Notes: generated by a model not told the origin, from the sequence alone. Positions 54,934-64,000 are shown, counted from the first letter of the stretch. The stretch is DNA of 64,000 nucleotides from Desulfobacterales bacterium (GCA_034003325.1 JAVEYW010000010.1:124001-188000), one strand, 5' to 3'. Numbers and translations: made by a program.

Positions 54934-56124
54934 CTATATCTCAAGCGCCTTTGGCCTCATATGCGCCGGACATTGGCTGAGAAAATATCGATCCGTCATA
55001 CCGGCGATAAAATCCCGCACGATAGCTTCCTTTGGGTGTTCCTGAATATAATCATGCGACATATCCGCAAGAAAACTTGTGAAAATGACGGATTCACGAT
55101 TGTCGGCTTCAATATCCGCCAGATATTGATGAAAGCGCATCTCAAAAAGGGTTTCAATCTGCTTGAGGTATTTTTTAATAACGGGGTTCATGTAAATGCG
55201 CTCAAGGTTAAATGCTTTGAGTCGTCTGAGAGCATTGGATACGTTTTCACTGAAAGCGACATAGGGGGTTTGATAGCTGTTTCGTATGACGTCGGTCACG
55301 AGGGTGTAGACGATGGTTCCGTTCGTGTTCCCCAGAGTATCGCCCACTGCCTTTGGAATGTCGTTTCTTTTCAAAAGGTTCAACCGAATTGCATCTTCAA
55401 GATCCCTGCCGATATAGGCGATCGTATCCGCCATACGCACCACGCACCCCTCCAAGGTCATGGGAATCAGCACGGTATTCTCATTAAAGGTTTTCTCGTA
55501 AATGTCGCGCTTAAGCGTTTCAAAGGTTTTTCCGGGATCAGGCGTCAGCCGACGGTCATGCACCTCTCCGTCATGGCATAAAATACCGTCCAGGGTCTGA
55601 AGACACAGGTTCCAGCCTGTCCCTTTTTTCTCCACCCGGTCCAGGAACTGAACACTTTGCACATTGTGGTGGAAACTGCCGATACCATGCGCCCGGCAAA
55701 GATGGGACAGAAATTTTTCCCCATCATGACCAAATGGCGTATGACCGATATCATGCCCCAACGCAATCGCCTCGATAAGATCCTCATTTAAGAGAAGAAA
55801 ACGACCAATGGTTCTGGCAATTTTTGATACCAGCTGAACATGCAGCACCCGGTGTGTGATGTGGTCGTTTCGAATAAGATAGAACACCTGCGTCTTATCA
55901 ATGTAACGGGTGTAAGCCAGAGAATGAAGGATTCGATCCACATCCAGTGAAAAGGCCTGACGATAATCGGATGCCAACTGCTTTTCAGGCCGTCGCCGCA
56001 CGCCCAGGCGGCTGGGCGTAGCCGCATTCGCCATAAACCCGGTTTCCCGCTCATCCAGAGCCGTTCGAATCTCCGCCAACGGCGGACCATCCCCTTTTTC
56101 AAAATTAAATTTCTTCATTTTCAA
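54934..56124 (-). CDS. dGTPase-like HD-domain triphosphohydrolase
   Basis: 396 residues. HD metal site with the first His in RILHSLAYTRYIDKTQVFY-type region, the HD pair in ALGHDIGHTPFGHDGE and the distal Asp in RMADTIAYIGRD. Degrades dNTPs to nucleoside and triphosphate; the shorter type-2 branch often needs dNTP activators. The start overlaps the ATP-grasp gene by 20 bases. Confidence 0.92.
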   Translation of the reverse strand: MKMKKFNFEKGDGPPLAEIRTALDERETGFMANAATPSRLGVRRRPEKQLASDYRQAFSLDVDRILHSLAYTRYIDKTQVFYLIRNDHITHRVLHVQLVSKIARTIGRFLLLNEDLIEAIALGHDIGHTPFGHDGEKFLSHLCRAHGIGSFHHNVQSVQFLDRVEKKGTGWNLCLQTLDGILCHDGEVHDRRLTPDPGKTFETLKRDIYEKTFNENTVLIPMTLEGCVVRMADTIAYIGRDLEDAIRLNLLKRNDIPKAVGDTLGNTNGTIVYTLVTDVIRNSYQTPYVAFSENVSNALRRLKAFNLERIYMNPVIKKYLKQIETLFEMRFHQYLADIEADNRESVIFTSFLADMSHDYIQEHPKEAIVRDFIAGMTDRYFLSQCPAHMRPKALEI

Positions 56125-56896
56125 TCAATTGCTCCATTAACCGCCAATAATCAATACCCGCTTTCCGGAAGCCCTCCTTTCCATATTTCATATTGGCTTC
56201 AAGTACATAATAGGTTCCTTCATGACAACAGATATCGATGCCGACATCATCCCAACGGCATTCCCGGGCCGTGCGCCGTGCAAGATTCAACGCCTCCTCG
56301 GGCACGGGATTCATCAGGATGTTTCCCCCCACCGCCACATTGCTTCTGAAATCTCCTTCAGGAGCGACCCGCCAGTAACTGTGAACCACCCGTGAGCCGA
56401 TCACGACAATCCGCATATCCCGATCAATGGGCAGATAGGTCTGAATATAAGCCAGATCCGTGTCAGCCAGATAAGCCTGTAATTCGTCGGTAGTGGAAAT
56501 GAGATAAACGCCCCTGCCCATGGCAGACCCACGGGGTATTTTCCCGATAAAAGGGAAATCGAAATGTTCCGTTATTTTTTGTTGTTGTTTCTTTCCATAA
56601 TAAAAACGGGTTTTGGGGTGTTGAATTCGAAGCAATTGGAACAAGGTGCTTTGTCTGATTTTATCCTGAACGCATTTATACGTGTGATAGCTGGGAAATG
56701 TCCGGATTCCGGCGGTTTCAAATAAATCCGCGTAAAAGGATGAGGGGTAATAGATCTTTTTTGCAGATCGAATCATTCGGGCTTCTTCAGGGCTGTAATC
56801 TGAAAAATTCGGTTTTACGCCCAGGGTGACCACATTGCGGCATTCGCGCAGCCTGGCTTCCAATGCAATCACTTTTCGTTCCAAGGGGTGACTCAT
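56105..56896 (-). CDS. RimK-like ATP-grasp protein
   Basis: 263 residues from ATG 56896 (an upstream in-frame start at 56941 would overlap mrp by 31 bases). ATP-grasp elements: FPFIGKIPRGSAMGRGVYLI (phosphate loop), DMRIVVIG, GGNILMNPVPEEA and VLEANMKYG (metal and ATP ligands). Relatives ligate amino acids to proteins or small acceptors; the acceptor is unknown. It starts 14 bases after the mrp stop on the same strand. Confidence 0.85.
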   Translation of the reverse strand: MSHPLERKVIALEARLRECRNVVTLGVKPNFSDYSPEEARMIRSAKKIYYPSSFYADLFETAGIRTFPSYHTYKCVQDKIRQSTLFQLLRIQHPKTRFYYGKKQQQKITEHFDFPFIGKIPRGSAMGRGVYLISTTDELQAYLADTDLAYIQTYLPIDRDMRIVVIGSRVVHSYWRVAPEGDFRSNVAVGGNILMNPVPEEALNLARRTARECRWDDVGIDICCHEGTYYVLEANMKYGKEGFRKAGIDYWRLMEQLIENEEI

Positions 56897-56910
56897 CCAT
56901 ACGCCTGTAG

Positions 56911-57765
56911 TTATAACGATGCCAATAGGGTATCCACACATTTCGCCAGGGCGACGGAAAACGCGCTTCGGGGGTCGTGACCGATGATGGGCACACCCGT
57001 GTCACAGGCCTGGACCACCTTGGGATCAAATGGAAGCGTCCCTAAAAAATTGATGGACTCGCTCAGGGCCATTTTCTTTCCACCGCCCTCCTGAAACGGC
57101 GCAATGATCCGGTTACAGCAGGGGCAGGGAAAAGGTCCCATATTTTCCACCATGCCCGCGATATCCAGCCGCACGGTCCGGCAAAAGTTAATGGACTTTC
57201 GAACATCCGCGAGGGCGACTTCCTGCGGAGTCGTCACGATCACGGCTTTGGCCTCGGGAATCGACTGTACGACACTCAGCGGTTCATCCCCGGTGCCCGG
57301 CGGCGCATCAATCACCAAAAAGTCGAGTTCGCCCCACTGGACATCGCTGATGAACTGGCGAATCACACCGTGCTTTGCCGGACCACGCCAAATGACCGCC
57401 CGATCCCTGTCCGGCAAAAGGGATTGCATAGAAATAACTTTTACATTGTCTTGGGTTAATTTCGGTATCACTCTGCGTTTATTGGTGATTTCCAGCAAAC
57501 CCGTCAGCCCCATCATACCGGCAATGCTCGGGCCATGCAAATCCACATCCATCAAGCCGACGCGATACCCCCTTCGCCCCAGTTCCACGGCCAAATTACA
57601 CGCCACACTGCTTTTTCCCACACCGCCCTTTCCGCTCATCACCATAAGTTTGTGCCGAATATGGGCAAGGGGTTTTTCCAAGACCGCTTTTTGAAGCGCG
57701 GCGGCGGCGCCCCCGCTGCAACCGCCACTGCTGCAATTGTTTTCCTGTTTATGATTGTCTGTCAT
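56911..57765 (-). CDS. Mrp/NBP35-family Fe-S cluster carrier ATPase
   Basis: 284 residues. An N-terminal Cys-rich tail (CSSGGCSGG) precedes a deviant Walker A (SGKGGVGKSS), DVDLHGPS, and a C-terminal CPCC that holds the bridging [4Fe-4S] cluster of the dimer. The N-terminal cysteines resemble the NBP35 ferredoxin-like site. Delivers Fe-S clusters to apo-enzymes, important in anaerobes. Confidence 0.94.
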   Translation of the reverse strand: MTDNHKQENNCSSGGCSGGAAAALQKAVLEKPLAHIRHKLMVMSGKGGVGKSSVACNLAVELGRRGYRVGLMDVDLHGPSIAGMMGLTGLLEITNKRRVIPKLTQDNVKVISMQSLLPDRDRAVIWRGPAKHGVIRQFISDVQWGELDFLVIDAPPGTGDEPLSVVQSIPEAKAVIVTTPQEVALADVRKSINFCRTVRLDIAGMVENMGPFPCPCCNRIIAPFQEGGGKKMALSESINFLGTLPFDPKVVQACDTGVPIIGHDPRSAFSVALAKCVDTLLASL

Positions 57766-57796
57766 TATTCTATCTCCCGGTATCTAATATCATCTT

Positions 57797-58591
57797 TCAA
57801 TTCAATGGGGACGATATAACGAATAGATCCGACGTTATATCGGGGTTTGCCCAAAACCGCTCCGTGTCGATAATCACCCGAACGTCCTCCCCGGTGCTCA
57901 ATGTAATCCGCTTGGAAATGTTGTAACTATCTTCTTTCTTTGGATTGTCCAGTTCTGCACGCCAGATGAGCCGCCCGTTATCCTTACTGCGCTCAACCTT
58001 TCTGATCGCGGCGCGCCGAGGATCCAAATAGATTCTATCCTGAAACGCCTCCTCAGTATCCCATAGGACCAGAACGGCCTCATGCGACTCATCCTTTTCC
58101 ATACGGGCCATCATCCCCTCATTTGGCGGCTTTGGCCGGCCACTAAACAAAGCGAACACATCCTGCGCATTGATCGGAATGTTGATAAACTTCTTGAAGC
58201 CCGAAGCGTCGGCGCGTCGCTTGATAAGCTTGCCGTCATTATGGGTCAGAAAATAGTAATGACTGCCGTCACATGCAATACTGGCCACCGGCTGACCCGC
58301 CAGGCCCATGAGTTGAATTCTGAGCTGATCGGGCGCCTTTGCCGCCCAAGCCGCCCGAAAACGCTGTTTGCGTTCGCCCTGCAACATGCTGATGGTGCCG
58401 ATGCCCTTAAAGGTAACCAGCGTCTTATTCACATTGCCTAACGAGGCCTGCAATGCGGCTGCTTCCGTGAAGGATTCATCCGCTTTCCGGTCAGGCGCCT
58501 TTTGTGTTAACGTAGCGCAACCGGTGAAAAAAAAAGTTGCCGCCAAAAGGGCGACAACGAATCGAACCCGGGGACTACCATATGTTCTCAA
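57797..58591 (-). CDS. LolB-like outer-membrane lipoprotein (DUF4292-type)
   Basis: 264 residues. Signal peptide with lipobox FFTGC (Cys about 25), then a LolB-like half-barrel (TFKGIGTISMLQGERKQRFR, LRIQLMGLAGQPVASIACDG) ending in FVISSPLN. The position after +2 Ala favours outer-membrane sorting. Likely accepts or moves lipoproteins or lipid. TTG start with AAGGAAAAC ahead. It lies 12 bases after the TPR lipoprotein gene. Confidence 0.85.
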   Translation of the reverse strand: MRTYGSPRVRFVVALLAATFFFTGCATLTQKAPDRKADESFTEAAALQASLGNVNKTLVTFKGIGTISMLQGERKQRFRAAWAAKAPDQLRIQLMGLAGQPVASIACDGSHYYFLTHNDGKLIKRRADASGFKKFINIPINAQDVFALFSGRPKPPNEGMMARMEKDESHEAVLVLWDTEEAFQDRIYLDPRRAAIRKVERSKDNGRLIWRAELDNPKKEDSYNISKRITLSTGEDVRVIIDTERFWANPDITSDLFVISSPLN

Positions 58592-58603
58592 TCTCAGTTT
58601 TCC

Positions 58604-60316
58604 TTATTTTTTCAAGAACCGAATTTTTTCTTTGATTGCTTGTTGATTCTTATTTTCTTTCAATAGCGACCGTTCATATAATTCTATCGCTTTTTTTTTG
58701 TTATTGACTTTGAGGTAGGCATCTCCAAGATGCTCTAAGATGATCGGGTCTTCCGGCACCAGGGAAACAGCCGCTTCCAAAACATTTACAGCTTTTTCAA
58801 ATTGGCCTTTTTTATAATACACCCAGCCGAGCGTGTCCGTAATATAGCCGTCATCAGGCTGGCTTTCCATGGCCCTGAGAGCAAGTGTTTCTGCCTGGTC
58901 CAGCTCGATGCCCATTTCAGCGTAGGTGTATCCCAGATAATTTAAGGCACCGGCATGCTTGGGGTCTAACGCGATGGCTTTTTTCATTTCCTCGATACAA
59001 GCCTTGCGGTTTCCCCGTTTGTCATAGAGCACGCCCATGCGAAAATGAATGTTGGCATTGTCCGGATCTATCTCAAGCCCTTTTAGAAACGCGGCTTCGG
59101 CTTCATCATAATTTTCCGTCTCCTCATAAAACGAGCCGAAATAGAGCAGCAATTCCGAATTCGGCGCGATGGTTGATAATGCCGCCTTGATTACGGCGAT
59201 CGCTTCCGGAATATCGCCCAGCTCCTGAAAGATAAACGCCATATGCACAACGGCATTCTGGTAAAAGCGGGAACTCGGCTTCACTTTTCCTAAATACCCG
59301 ATAGCAGCGGTTTTGTCCTGTCTTTCATCCTGAGTGACACCTAACAGATAATGAATATCCGAGCTTTCCGGCGCCCCCTTGAGCATCCCTTCCAAAAGGA
59401 CCGCCGCATCATCAAATGCCTCCTGCTCAATGTATTGCCGCGCAAGAATGGGAATGACCGTTCGATCGGTTTCGCTGCGCAGACCCAGATTCAAAAGAAT
59501 TTCATTCGCCCGGTTCCGCTTTCCGCCTTTTTGATAAAAAAGCGCCAGTTCCATCATGATTTCAATATTATCCGGATTCTTTTTCAGGATATCTTCATAA
59601 ACAGCAAGCTTTTTATCCAGTCGCCCCTGTTTGTCGTAAAGCTTGATCAACTCGTAATTCGGCTCTTCCAACTCCGGCGCCAATTCAAGGGTCTGAAGAA
59701 ATTTTTCCTCGGCAGCGGCCACGTTGCCTTGTTCGGCAAGAATCTTGCCGAGAAAAAAATATCCCAGGTAGGACGCCGGGTACTTGGCCACCAGCCGCTC
59801 ATAAGTGCTTAAGGCTTTATCCAATTGACCGGCATCGATGTAAATCTTTCCCAGCAGGACATAAACATCCTCGCGTGTCGGATCTACGGCAATGACGCGC
59901 TCATAAGCGCGCTGAGCGGCCTCCATGCGGTTCAGGCTCTGATTGATGCGGCCGATCATCATCAAGCTCTCAATATGCGGCGGAACTTTTTCAAGCACAC
60001 CTTCAAGAACGAGAAGCGCACCTTCCTGATCCTGTTGCGAGAGAAGCAACATCGCCAGTTCGTACTTGAGAAAGCTTGTCTGAGGGTCCACCTCAATGGC
60101 CTTTTTCATCAGCACTATGGCGCGATCCAACGCACCGTTTTTCTTTTCAAGCTGAGCGGCCGTAAAAAGGTAATAGGCCGCACCCGATGGCCTCTCTTCG
60201 ACGGAAGCTTCCGAAGAAAAATTCGTTCGCGTCGGTATCGAACCGCATCCGAATAACCCAACAATCAGCGCCGTAACAGCAAGCCTCTTGATTCTTCCTA
60301 CCCACAATGTTCTCAT
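58604..60316 (-). CDS. TPR-repeat lipoprotein
   Basis: About 570 residues. Signal peptide with lipobox LFGC (Cys about 24) when started at ATG 60316; upstream in-frame starts at 60346 and 60376 would add a non-signal extension. About fifteen TPRs fill the rest (VYVLLGKIYIDAGQLDKALS, IHFRMGVLYDKRGNRKACIE, GALNYLGYTYAEMGIELDQA, ILEHLGDAYLKVNNKKKAIE). Probable outer-membrane scaffold, co-transcribed with the LolB-like gene. Confidence 0.88.
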   Translation of the reverse strand: MRTLWVGRIKRLAVTALIVGLFGCGSIPTRTNFSSEASVEERPSGAAYYLFTAAQLEKKNGALDRAIVLMKKAIEVDPQTSFLKYELAMLLLSQQDQEGALLVLEGVLEKVPPHIESLMMIGRINQSLNRMEAAQRAYERVIAVDPTREDVYVLLGKIYIDAGQLDKALSTYERLVAKYPASYLGYFFLGKILAEQGNVAAAEEKFLQTLELAPELEEPNYELIKLYDKQGRLDKKLAVYEDILKKNPDNIEIMMELALFYQKGGKRNRANEILLNLGLRSETDRTVIPILARQYIEQEAFDDAAVLLEGMLKGAPESSDIHYLLGVTQDERQDKTAAIGYLGKVKPSSRFYQNAVVHMAFIFQELGDIPEAIAVIKAALSTIAPNSELLLYFGSFYEETENYDEAEAAFLKGLEIDPDNANIHFRMGVLYDKRGNRKACIEEMKKAIALDPKHAGALNYLGYTYAEMGIELDQAETLALRAMESQPDDGYITDTLGWVYYKKGQFEKAVNVLEAAVSLVPEDPIILEHLGDAYLKVNNKKKAIELYERSLLKENKNQQAIKEKIRFLKK

Positions 60317-60391
60317 ATACAATGACTTATCTTTTGCCTGCCTCATCCGGCGACTTACCGGTGCGCCCTGCACCATGCAACCATTGCTTTT

Positions 60392-61450
60392 TTACTCACC
60401 GCTCTGGGAATACGCCTGATAGTCGGGAATTTCTTGTTTGAAAAAACTTCTCATCTTTTTAATGACGTTCTTTTCAACCTGCCGTACACGCTCTCTTGAT
60501 ATGCCGTAACGATCCCCGATATCCTGAAGCGTTACCGGCGAATCCGAGAAGATGCGCAGATCAAAAATTTCCAGTTCCCTCGGCGTCATCTTTTTTCGAA
60601 ATTCGGTAATTTTATCATGAAGCATCGCCTCCATCTGCTTTTTGGCAACCTGGTCTTCTACGGATTCGACCTCAGCGCTTAAAAAATCCATACGCTCAGT
60701 ATCGGAGTCGTTCTTCAACGGCGAATCCAATGACACATCCCAGCTGTCAAGCCGCTGATCCATATCAACGATTTCTCGTTCCGAAACCCCCAATCTTTCA
60801 GAAAGCAACTTCGGTTTCGGATCAAAGCCTTCATCAATCAGCTGTTGTTTTTCCTTTTTTAACTTAAAAAACAGTTTTCGTTGGCCCTGGGTTGTCCCGA
60901 TTTTGACCAAGCGCCAATTATCCATAATAAACTTTAGAATATAGGCCTTTATCCAAAATGATGCATAGTACGAAAACTTAACGTTCTTATAAGGATCGAA
61001 TTTTTTAACCGCCTGCATGAGCCCGATATTTCCCTCCTGAATCAGGTCCAGGAGGTTTTGCATCCATATTCGCTGAAATTCAAGCGCGATTTTTACGACC
61101 AGCCTCAGATTGGATGTAACCAAGACATAGGCCGCATCGCGATCCTCCAGCTCTATAACCCTCCGAGCATATTCTCTTTCCTCTTCTCTGGTCAGCAACC
61201 GGTATCGACTTAATTCCTTAAGATAACGCTGCAGCGGATCATATTTCACGATGGCTGTATCATCGGTTACGCCCGAAGTCTTGGTAATTTTCTTTTTTAC
61301 TTCGACATGATCGGGGCTGTCGATGAAATCGGAATCCACCGTGTCATCTGAATCTTCCGCCGGTTCCGCCTCTAAATCATTCTCCGCTTCCATAAGGCGC
61401 TCCGATGCCGACCGATTATTCTCCGGCTTGTTTTGATAAGCTTTTTTCAT
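60392..61450 (-). CDS. RpoH-type sigma-70 family factor
   Basis: 352 residues. An acidic N-terminal extension (about 1-65) lacks region 1.1; region 2 (LRLVVKIALEFQ, LLDLIQEGNIGLMQAVKKFD, FSYYASFWIKAYI) includes the -10 contacts; TTQGQRKLFFKLK is the RpoH box; region 4 (LQDIGDRYGISRERVRQVEK) reads the -35. These mark a heat-shock-like sigma, but deltaproteobacteria may carry several, so the regulon is uncertain. Confidence 0.9.
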   Translation of the reverse strand: MKKAYQNKPENNRSASERLMEAENDLEAEPAEDSDDTVDSDFIDSPDHVEVKKKITKTSGVTDDTAIVKYDPLQRYLKELSRYRLLTREEEREYARRVIELEDRDAAYVLVTSNLRLVVKIALEFQRIWMQNLLDLIQEGNIGLMQAVKKFDPYKNVKFSYYASFWIKAYILKFIMDNWRLVKIGTTQGQRKLFFKLKKEKQQLIDEGFDPKPKLLSERLGVSEREIVDMDQRLDSWDVSLDSPLKNDSDTERMDFLSAEVESVEDQVAKKQMEAMLHDKITEFRKKMTPRELEIFDLRIFSDSPVTLQDIGDRYGISRERVRQVEKNVIKKMRSFFKQEIPDYQAYSQSGE

Positions 61451-61521
61451 GGTCTATTCCAAAAATTTTTTATGGACAAGGCCTCGCACCTATGTTAGAC
61501 GTCCATCCAATGTTTCTGCCT

Positions 61522-61598
<77 letters not shown>

Positions 61599-61624
61599 AC
61601 GCAATATAATAGTTTCAACAGGTT

Positions 61625-61656
61625 AAACGCCTTTCAACCGCTTTTGAAGGGCGTTT
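61625..61656 (+). terminator. Possible terminator after tRNA-Arg
   Basis: AAACGCCTTTCAA (61625-61637) and TTGAAGGGCGTTT (61644-61656) pair with one mismatch. The following sequence (CTCGTTCC) is only weakly T-rich, so this may be a processing or weak termination hairpin. Confidence 0.45.
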
Positions 61657-61894
61657 CTCGTTCCGCGGCAACCACATGTCAGCGTTTTTTTAAGACTTAA
61701 AACCATCAAATCCCCTTTTCGAAACCAAAGTAGAGATATCTTATCTGCATGGGCATAGGGTGTCAAGCCGCTGCTTTTTTCTCGGTTTGCCGGTTGGCGG
61801 GCACGCATGGCCTTTCCACTGTTGACCGACAAAGAGATGTTCCGCTCAGGCGAGCCGAATCCAACCGAACCATGTGTTGCGTCTAAAAAATGCA

Positions 61895-61922
61895 AAAGGC
61901 AGCGCTGAATAACGCTGCCTTT
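61895..61922 (-). terminator. Intrinsic terminator for the small secreted-protein gene
   Basis: AAAGGCAGCG (61895-61904) and CGCTGCCTTT (61913-61922) form a perfect ten-pair stem around eight bases. On the minus strand it is followed by TGCATTTTTT, 26 bases after the stop of the 49-codon gene. The region 61657-61894 holds no gene I can support. Confidence 0.75.
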
Positions 61923-61947
61923 CTCTTTAAGCAACTTGAGTTGTTAT

Positions 61948-62097
61948 TTACTCACCACGGTTTTGAGTGGTAGACCCGCCGCCATCGGTTCCGGTTGAGC
62001 CTTGCCCTTTACTCCCGCGATTTTGGTCACCGCCGGCATAAAGTATCGATGAAAAAATGAGCATAAAAGCCACCATAAACCCAAGAATTTTTTTCAT
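61948..62097 (-). CDS. Small secreted Gly/Gln-rich peptide
   Basis: 49 residues from ATG 62097, with GGGGGAC seven bases ahead. A clear signal peptide (MKKILGFMVAFMLIFSSILYA) is followed by a 28-residue, uncharged-polar tail rich in Gly, Ser, Thr, Gln and Asn (GSKGQGSTGTDGGGSTTQN). Monocistronic with its own terminator, so it is probably a real gene. Function unknown. Confidence 0.7.
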   Translation of the reverse strand: MKKILGFMVAFMLIFSSILYAGGDQNRGSKGQGSTGTDGGGSTTQNRGE

Positions 62098-62433
62098 GAT
62101 TTGTCCCCCTCTGAATTGAATCGCCCTACCGGTTGTCAATCCGGCACCCTTTTTAAGTTGCAGACCGCACTGAATATTAATTAGCATATCGCGATCCGTG
62201 CTTATCTGTCAATTTTTCATTTTTTATTTGAAAGTCTTTATTTTTTGTAACGAATAGCCGGTACTCAACAGAATTGAGCTTCAATTTGACATAACAATAC
62301 AACCACATGACGGCACTCAAATAAAAATAGGGGGGTGCGATCAATGCCCCTTTATGCTAAAATAAAAAATTGGAAACAACCATCAGCAACCTGCTGCCCA
62401 AACCAGCTCTCTTTCAAGAGGAGGTAGGAGATC
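62098..62433. other. 336-base AT-rich divergent intergenic region
   Basis: Separates the small secreted-protein gene (minus) from the DUF3786 gene (plus) and so holds both promoters. A GGGG/CCCC stem at about 62331-62352 is the only visible structure. No confident promoter boxes or coding frame. Confidence 0.35.
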
Positions 62434-63249
62434 ATGCCGAAACCGAAAAACGCTATCACCATTTTTCAACTCCTGGATAAATCCAACTGCCGGGAATGTG
62501 GAGAGAAAACCTGTATGGCGTTTGCCGGTGCTGTATTCACCGGGCGGCGTCATCTGCATGAATGCCCGAAACTGGACCCAAAAGTCGTTGAAGCCCATTC
62601 CGAAGCGGTTCAACAGGCCTTCGATGCGGAGCAAAACCGTGAGGAATATCTGGACCAGCTTAAGAATCAACTCAAGGAGATTGATCTGGAAGCGGCTGCC
62701 CGGCGCACCGGCGGGCGCTTTGAAAACGGCCGGCTCACGATTAAAGTCATGGGAAAAGATTTCAGCGTCACCGCCGCAGGGACGTTTTCAACGGATATTC
62801 ATGTCAACCCATGGGTAGCCGCACCGCTTCTTTATTACGTGTTGCATGGAAAGGGGCTGTCTCCCGCCGACGACTGGCGTTCATTTCGGGAACTTGAGGG
62901 CGGAAGGGAACGTTACCCGCTGTTTCAGAAGCGCTGCGAAGAACCCATCAAACAGGTAGCCGATAGCTACACCGATCTTTTTAACGATATGGTGCATATC
63001 TTCAGCGGCAGGCAGGTGGAACAGCAGTTTGAATCCGATATTTCCGTCGTGTTGCATCCGCTGCCGAAGGTGCCGCTGATGGTGTGTTACTGGCTGCCCG
63101 AAGAGGGAATGCAATCCAGTCTCAATCTGTTTTTTGACCGGACTGCCGATCAAAACCTGGATATCGGCTCAATCTTCAGCATCGGCGCCGGACTGGCCCA
63201 AATGTTTGTCCGAATGGCTCAGCGTCATGGATTTGCGCTTACCCTGTAG
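62434..63249 (+). CDS. DUF3786-domain protein with N-terminal Fe-S motif
   Basis: 271 residues. The N terminus carries CRECGEKTCMAF followed by Cys in HLHECP, the four-cysteine [4Fe-4S] pattern seen in corrinoid/iron-sulfur proteins. After a coiled-coil segment (about 55-85) comes the DUF3786 domain (about 90-265: VNPWVAAPLLYYVLHGKG, PLPKVPLMVCYWLPEEG). Domain common in anaerobic methyl-transfer and sulfate-reducing lineages; activity unknown. A strong GAGGAGGTAGGAG precedes ATG. Confidence 0.88.
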   Translation: MPKPKNAITIFQLLDKSNCRECGEKTCMAFAGAVFTGRRHLHECPKLDPKVVEAHSEAVQQAFDAEQNREEYLDQLKNQLKEIDLEAAARRTGGRFENGRLTIKVMGKDFSVTAAGTFSTDIHVNPWVAAPLLYYVLHGKGLSPADDWRSFRELEGGRERYPLFQKRCEEPIKQVADSYTDLFNDMVHIFSGRQVEQQFESDISVVLHPLPKVPLMVCYWLPEEGMQSSLNLFFDRTADQNLDIGSIFSIGAGLAQMFVRMAQRHGFALTL

Positions 63250-63432
63250 CTGGTTCCACCGAATGGTGACCCCAAAAATCATTAAGAATCATTGGACAGG
63301 AATTGTCAGGCGCGCCGTATGATCAACAGTCTTGAAGTCTTTGCCGGCAGGTTGGGCGCACATTGATAATTGTAACCGATAGTGATTTAAATATAAGGTA
63401 TCATCCTTCCGCTATCCCTGCTTTTATTCAAC

Positions 63433-64000
63433 TTATTTGCCGCTGAATAAAAATGAGTAACGAGACGGACCATCGCAGACCAAATCGACATGAATATACT
63501 TGGATTTGGTGTATGCCAGCAGCCCCTCAACACCCAACTCCGTGCCCAAGCCGCTTTGCTTCCAACCGGAAAAGGGCGTGTTGCACCCCTGAGTATGCCA
63601 GGTATTGATCCAGACAGTCCCGGTGCGCAGTCGTTTTGCCACACGCACCGCGCGGGCATAATTTGTGGAAAACACACCGCCGGCCAATCCGTAGATGGTG
63701 TCATTGGCCATTTGAATCGCCTCCTCTTCCGTCTCATAGGGGATAACCGAGAGGACCGGTCCGAAAATCTCCTCGCGGGCGATTTTCATATCATTGTTAA
63801 CATCGGCAAAAATGGTGGGACCCACCCAGAACCCTTTGTCAAAAGGCTTTCCCATCAACGGTTTACCGCCGTATACCAGTCGAGCCCCTTCTTCTATTCC
63901 CGCCTGAATATAGGCGTCGATGGTCTCTTTCTGTGCGCGGGAGAAGATAGGTCCCATAGTGGTGGCAGGATCAGTCGGATCGCCGACAACGACCTTCGAT
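63433..64000 (-). CDS. Aldehyde dehydrogenase, partial (3' part)
   Basis: The gene continues beyond the right edge; about 189 C-terminal residues are visible. Typical sequence: VVVGDPTDPATTMGPIFS, the substrate-loop EEIFGPVLSVIPYETEEEAI and the C-terminal TPFSGWKQSGLGTELGVEGL. The catalytic Cys and NAD-binding part lie outside the window. NAD(P)-dependent oxidation of an aldehyde (betaine-aldehyde-like branch possible). The apparent internal ATG at 63957 is not the start. Confidence 0.92.
   Translation of the reverse strand, partial: SKVVVGDPTDPATTMGPIFSRAQKETIDAYIQAGIEEGARLVYGGKPLMGKPFDKGFWVGPTIFADVNNDMKIAREEIFGPVLSVIPYETEEEAIQMANDTIYGLAGGVFSTNYARAVRVAKRLRTGTVWINTWHTQGCNTPFSGWKQSGLGTELGVEGLLAYTKSKYIHVDLVCDGPSRYSFLFSGK

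Noticed and set aside
61623..61934. 103-codon minus-strand frame after the tRNA
   Set aside because: It runs through the intrinsic terminator at 61895-61922 and the 61625-61656 hairpin, has no ribosome site and shows no protein-like pattern.

Overview
The window reads as chromosome of a Gram-negative anaerobe of the Desulfobacterota (former Deltaproteobacteria, Desulfobacteraceae-like). Supporting this are a mixed base composition near 50% GC, outer-membrane proteins and lipoproteins, QueH, a DUF3786-type Fe-S protein, an RpoH-type sigma factor, type IV pilus/type II secretion ATPases and a PocR-domain hybrid kinase. The taxonomic call is an inference from gene content, not from a marker-gene comparison. 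There is no rRNA, CRISPR array, insertion sequence or prophage. One tRNA (Arg-UCU) is present.

Layout. 63-3866: a very large hybrid histidine kinase. 4195-5310: an OmpA-family porin-like protein with its own promoter and terminator. 5728-9995 (minus): a MacAB-like ABC efflux system (adaptor, ATPase, two permeases). 10073-17160 (minus): a complete histidine-utilisation set, hutU-ftcD-hutI-fchA-hutH, interrupted by two unusual inverted-repeat elements; hutI appears to start at CTG. 17209-19429 (minus): a fused CarS-like membrane/metallophosphoesterase protein and a eukaryotic-type HisA. 19872-25795: an ABC1/AarF kinase, two small unknown genes (one behind a clear sigma-54 promoter), a decayed Ser/Thr kinase lying between an EamA transporter gene and a remnant copy of that gene's 3' end, and rlmD. 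25934-29123: an alpha/beta hydrolase, an amidohydrolase and CinA.

29380-38032 holds tryptophan biosynthesis, split in two. On plus there is a Trp-rich leader peptide, two tandem intrinsic terminators and trpE-G-D-C-F. On minus there is a GntR/UTRA regulator overlapping trpB-trpA, followed by a NarL-type response regulator. The leader points to attenuation of the first half. A palindrome over the regulator's own promoter points to repressor control of the second half.

38160-41878 (plus): Maf, YggS, QueH and an M48 protease with TPRs. 41895-48061 (minus): two GspE/PilB-type ATPases carrying different sensory domains (GAF and cyclic-nucleotide-binding), a helical accessory protein and a small membrane protein. 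48279-61450 (minus): a crotonase, an AMIN amidase, MutS, a LapA-like protein, UPF0280, a dGTPase-like protein, an ATP-grasp protein, Mrp, two outer-membrane-type lipoproteins and an RpoH-like sigma factor. 61522-64000: tRNA-Arg, a 49-residue secreted peptide, a DUF3786 Fe-S protein and the 3' part of an aldehyde dehydrogenase gene that runs off the window.

I did not find a clear, wholly new multi-gene system. The most distinctive items are the double-terminator trp leader with the split, differently regulated trp genes, the sensor-fused secretion ATPase pair, the CarS-phosphoesterase fusion beside a eukaryotic-type HisA, and the two repeat elements inside the hut cluster.
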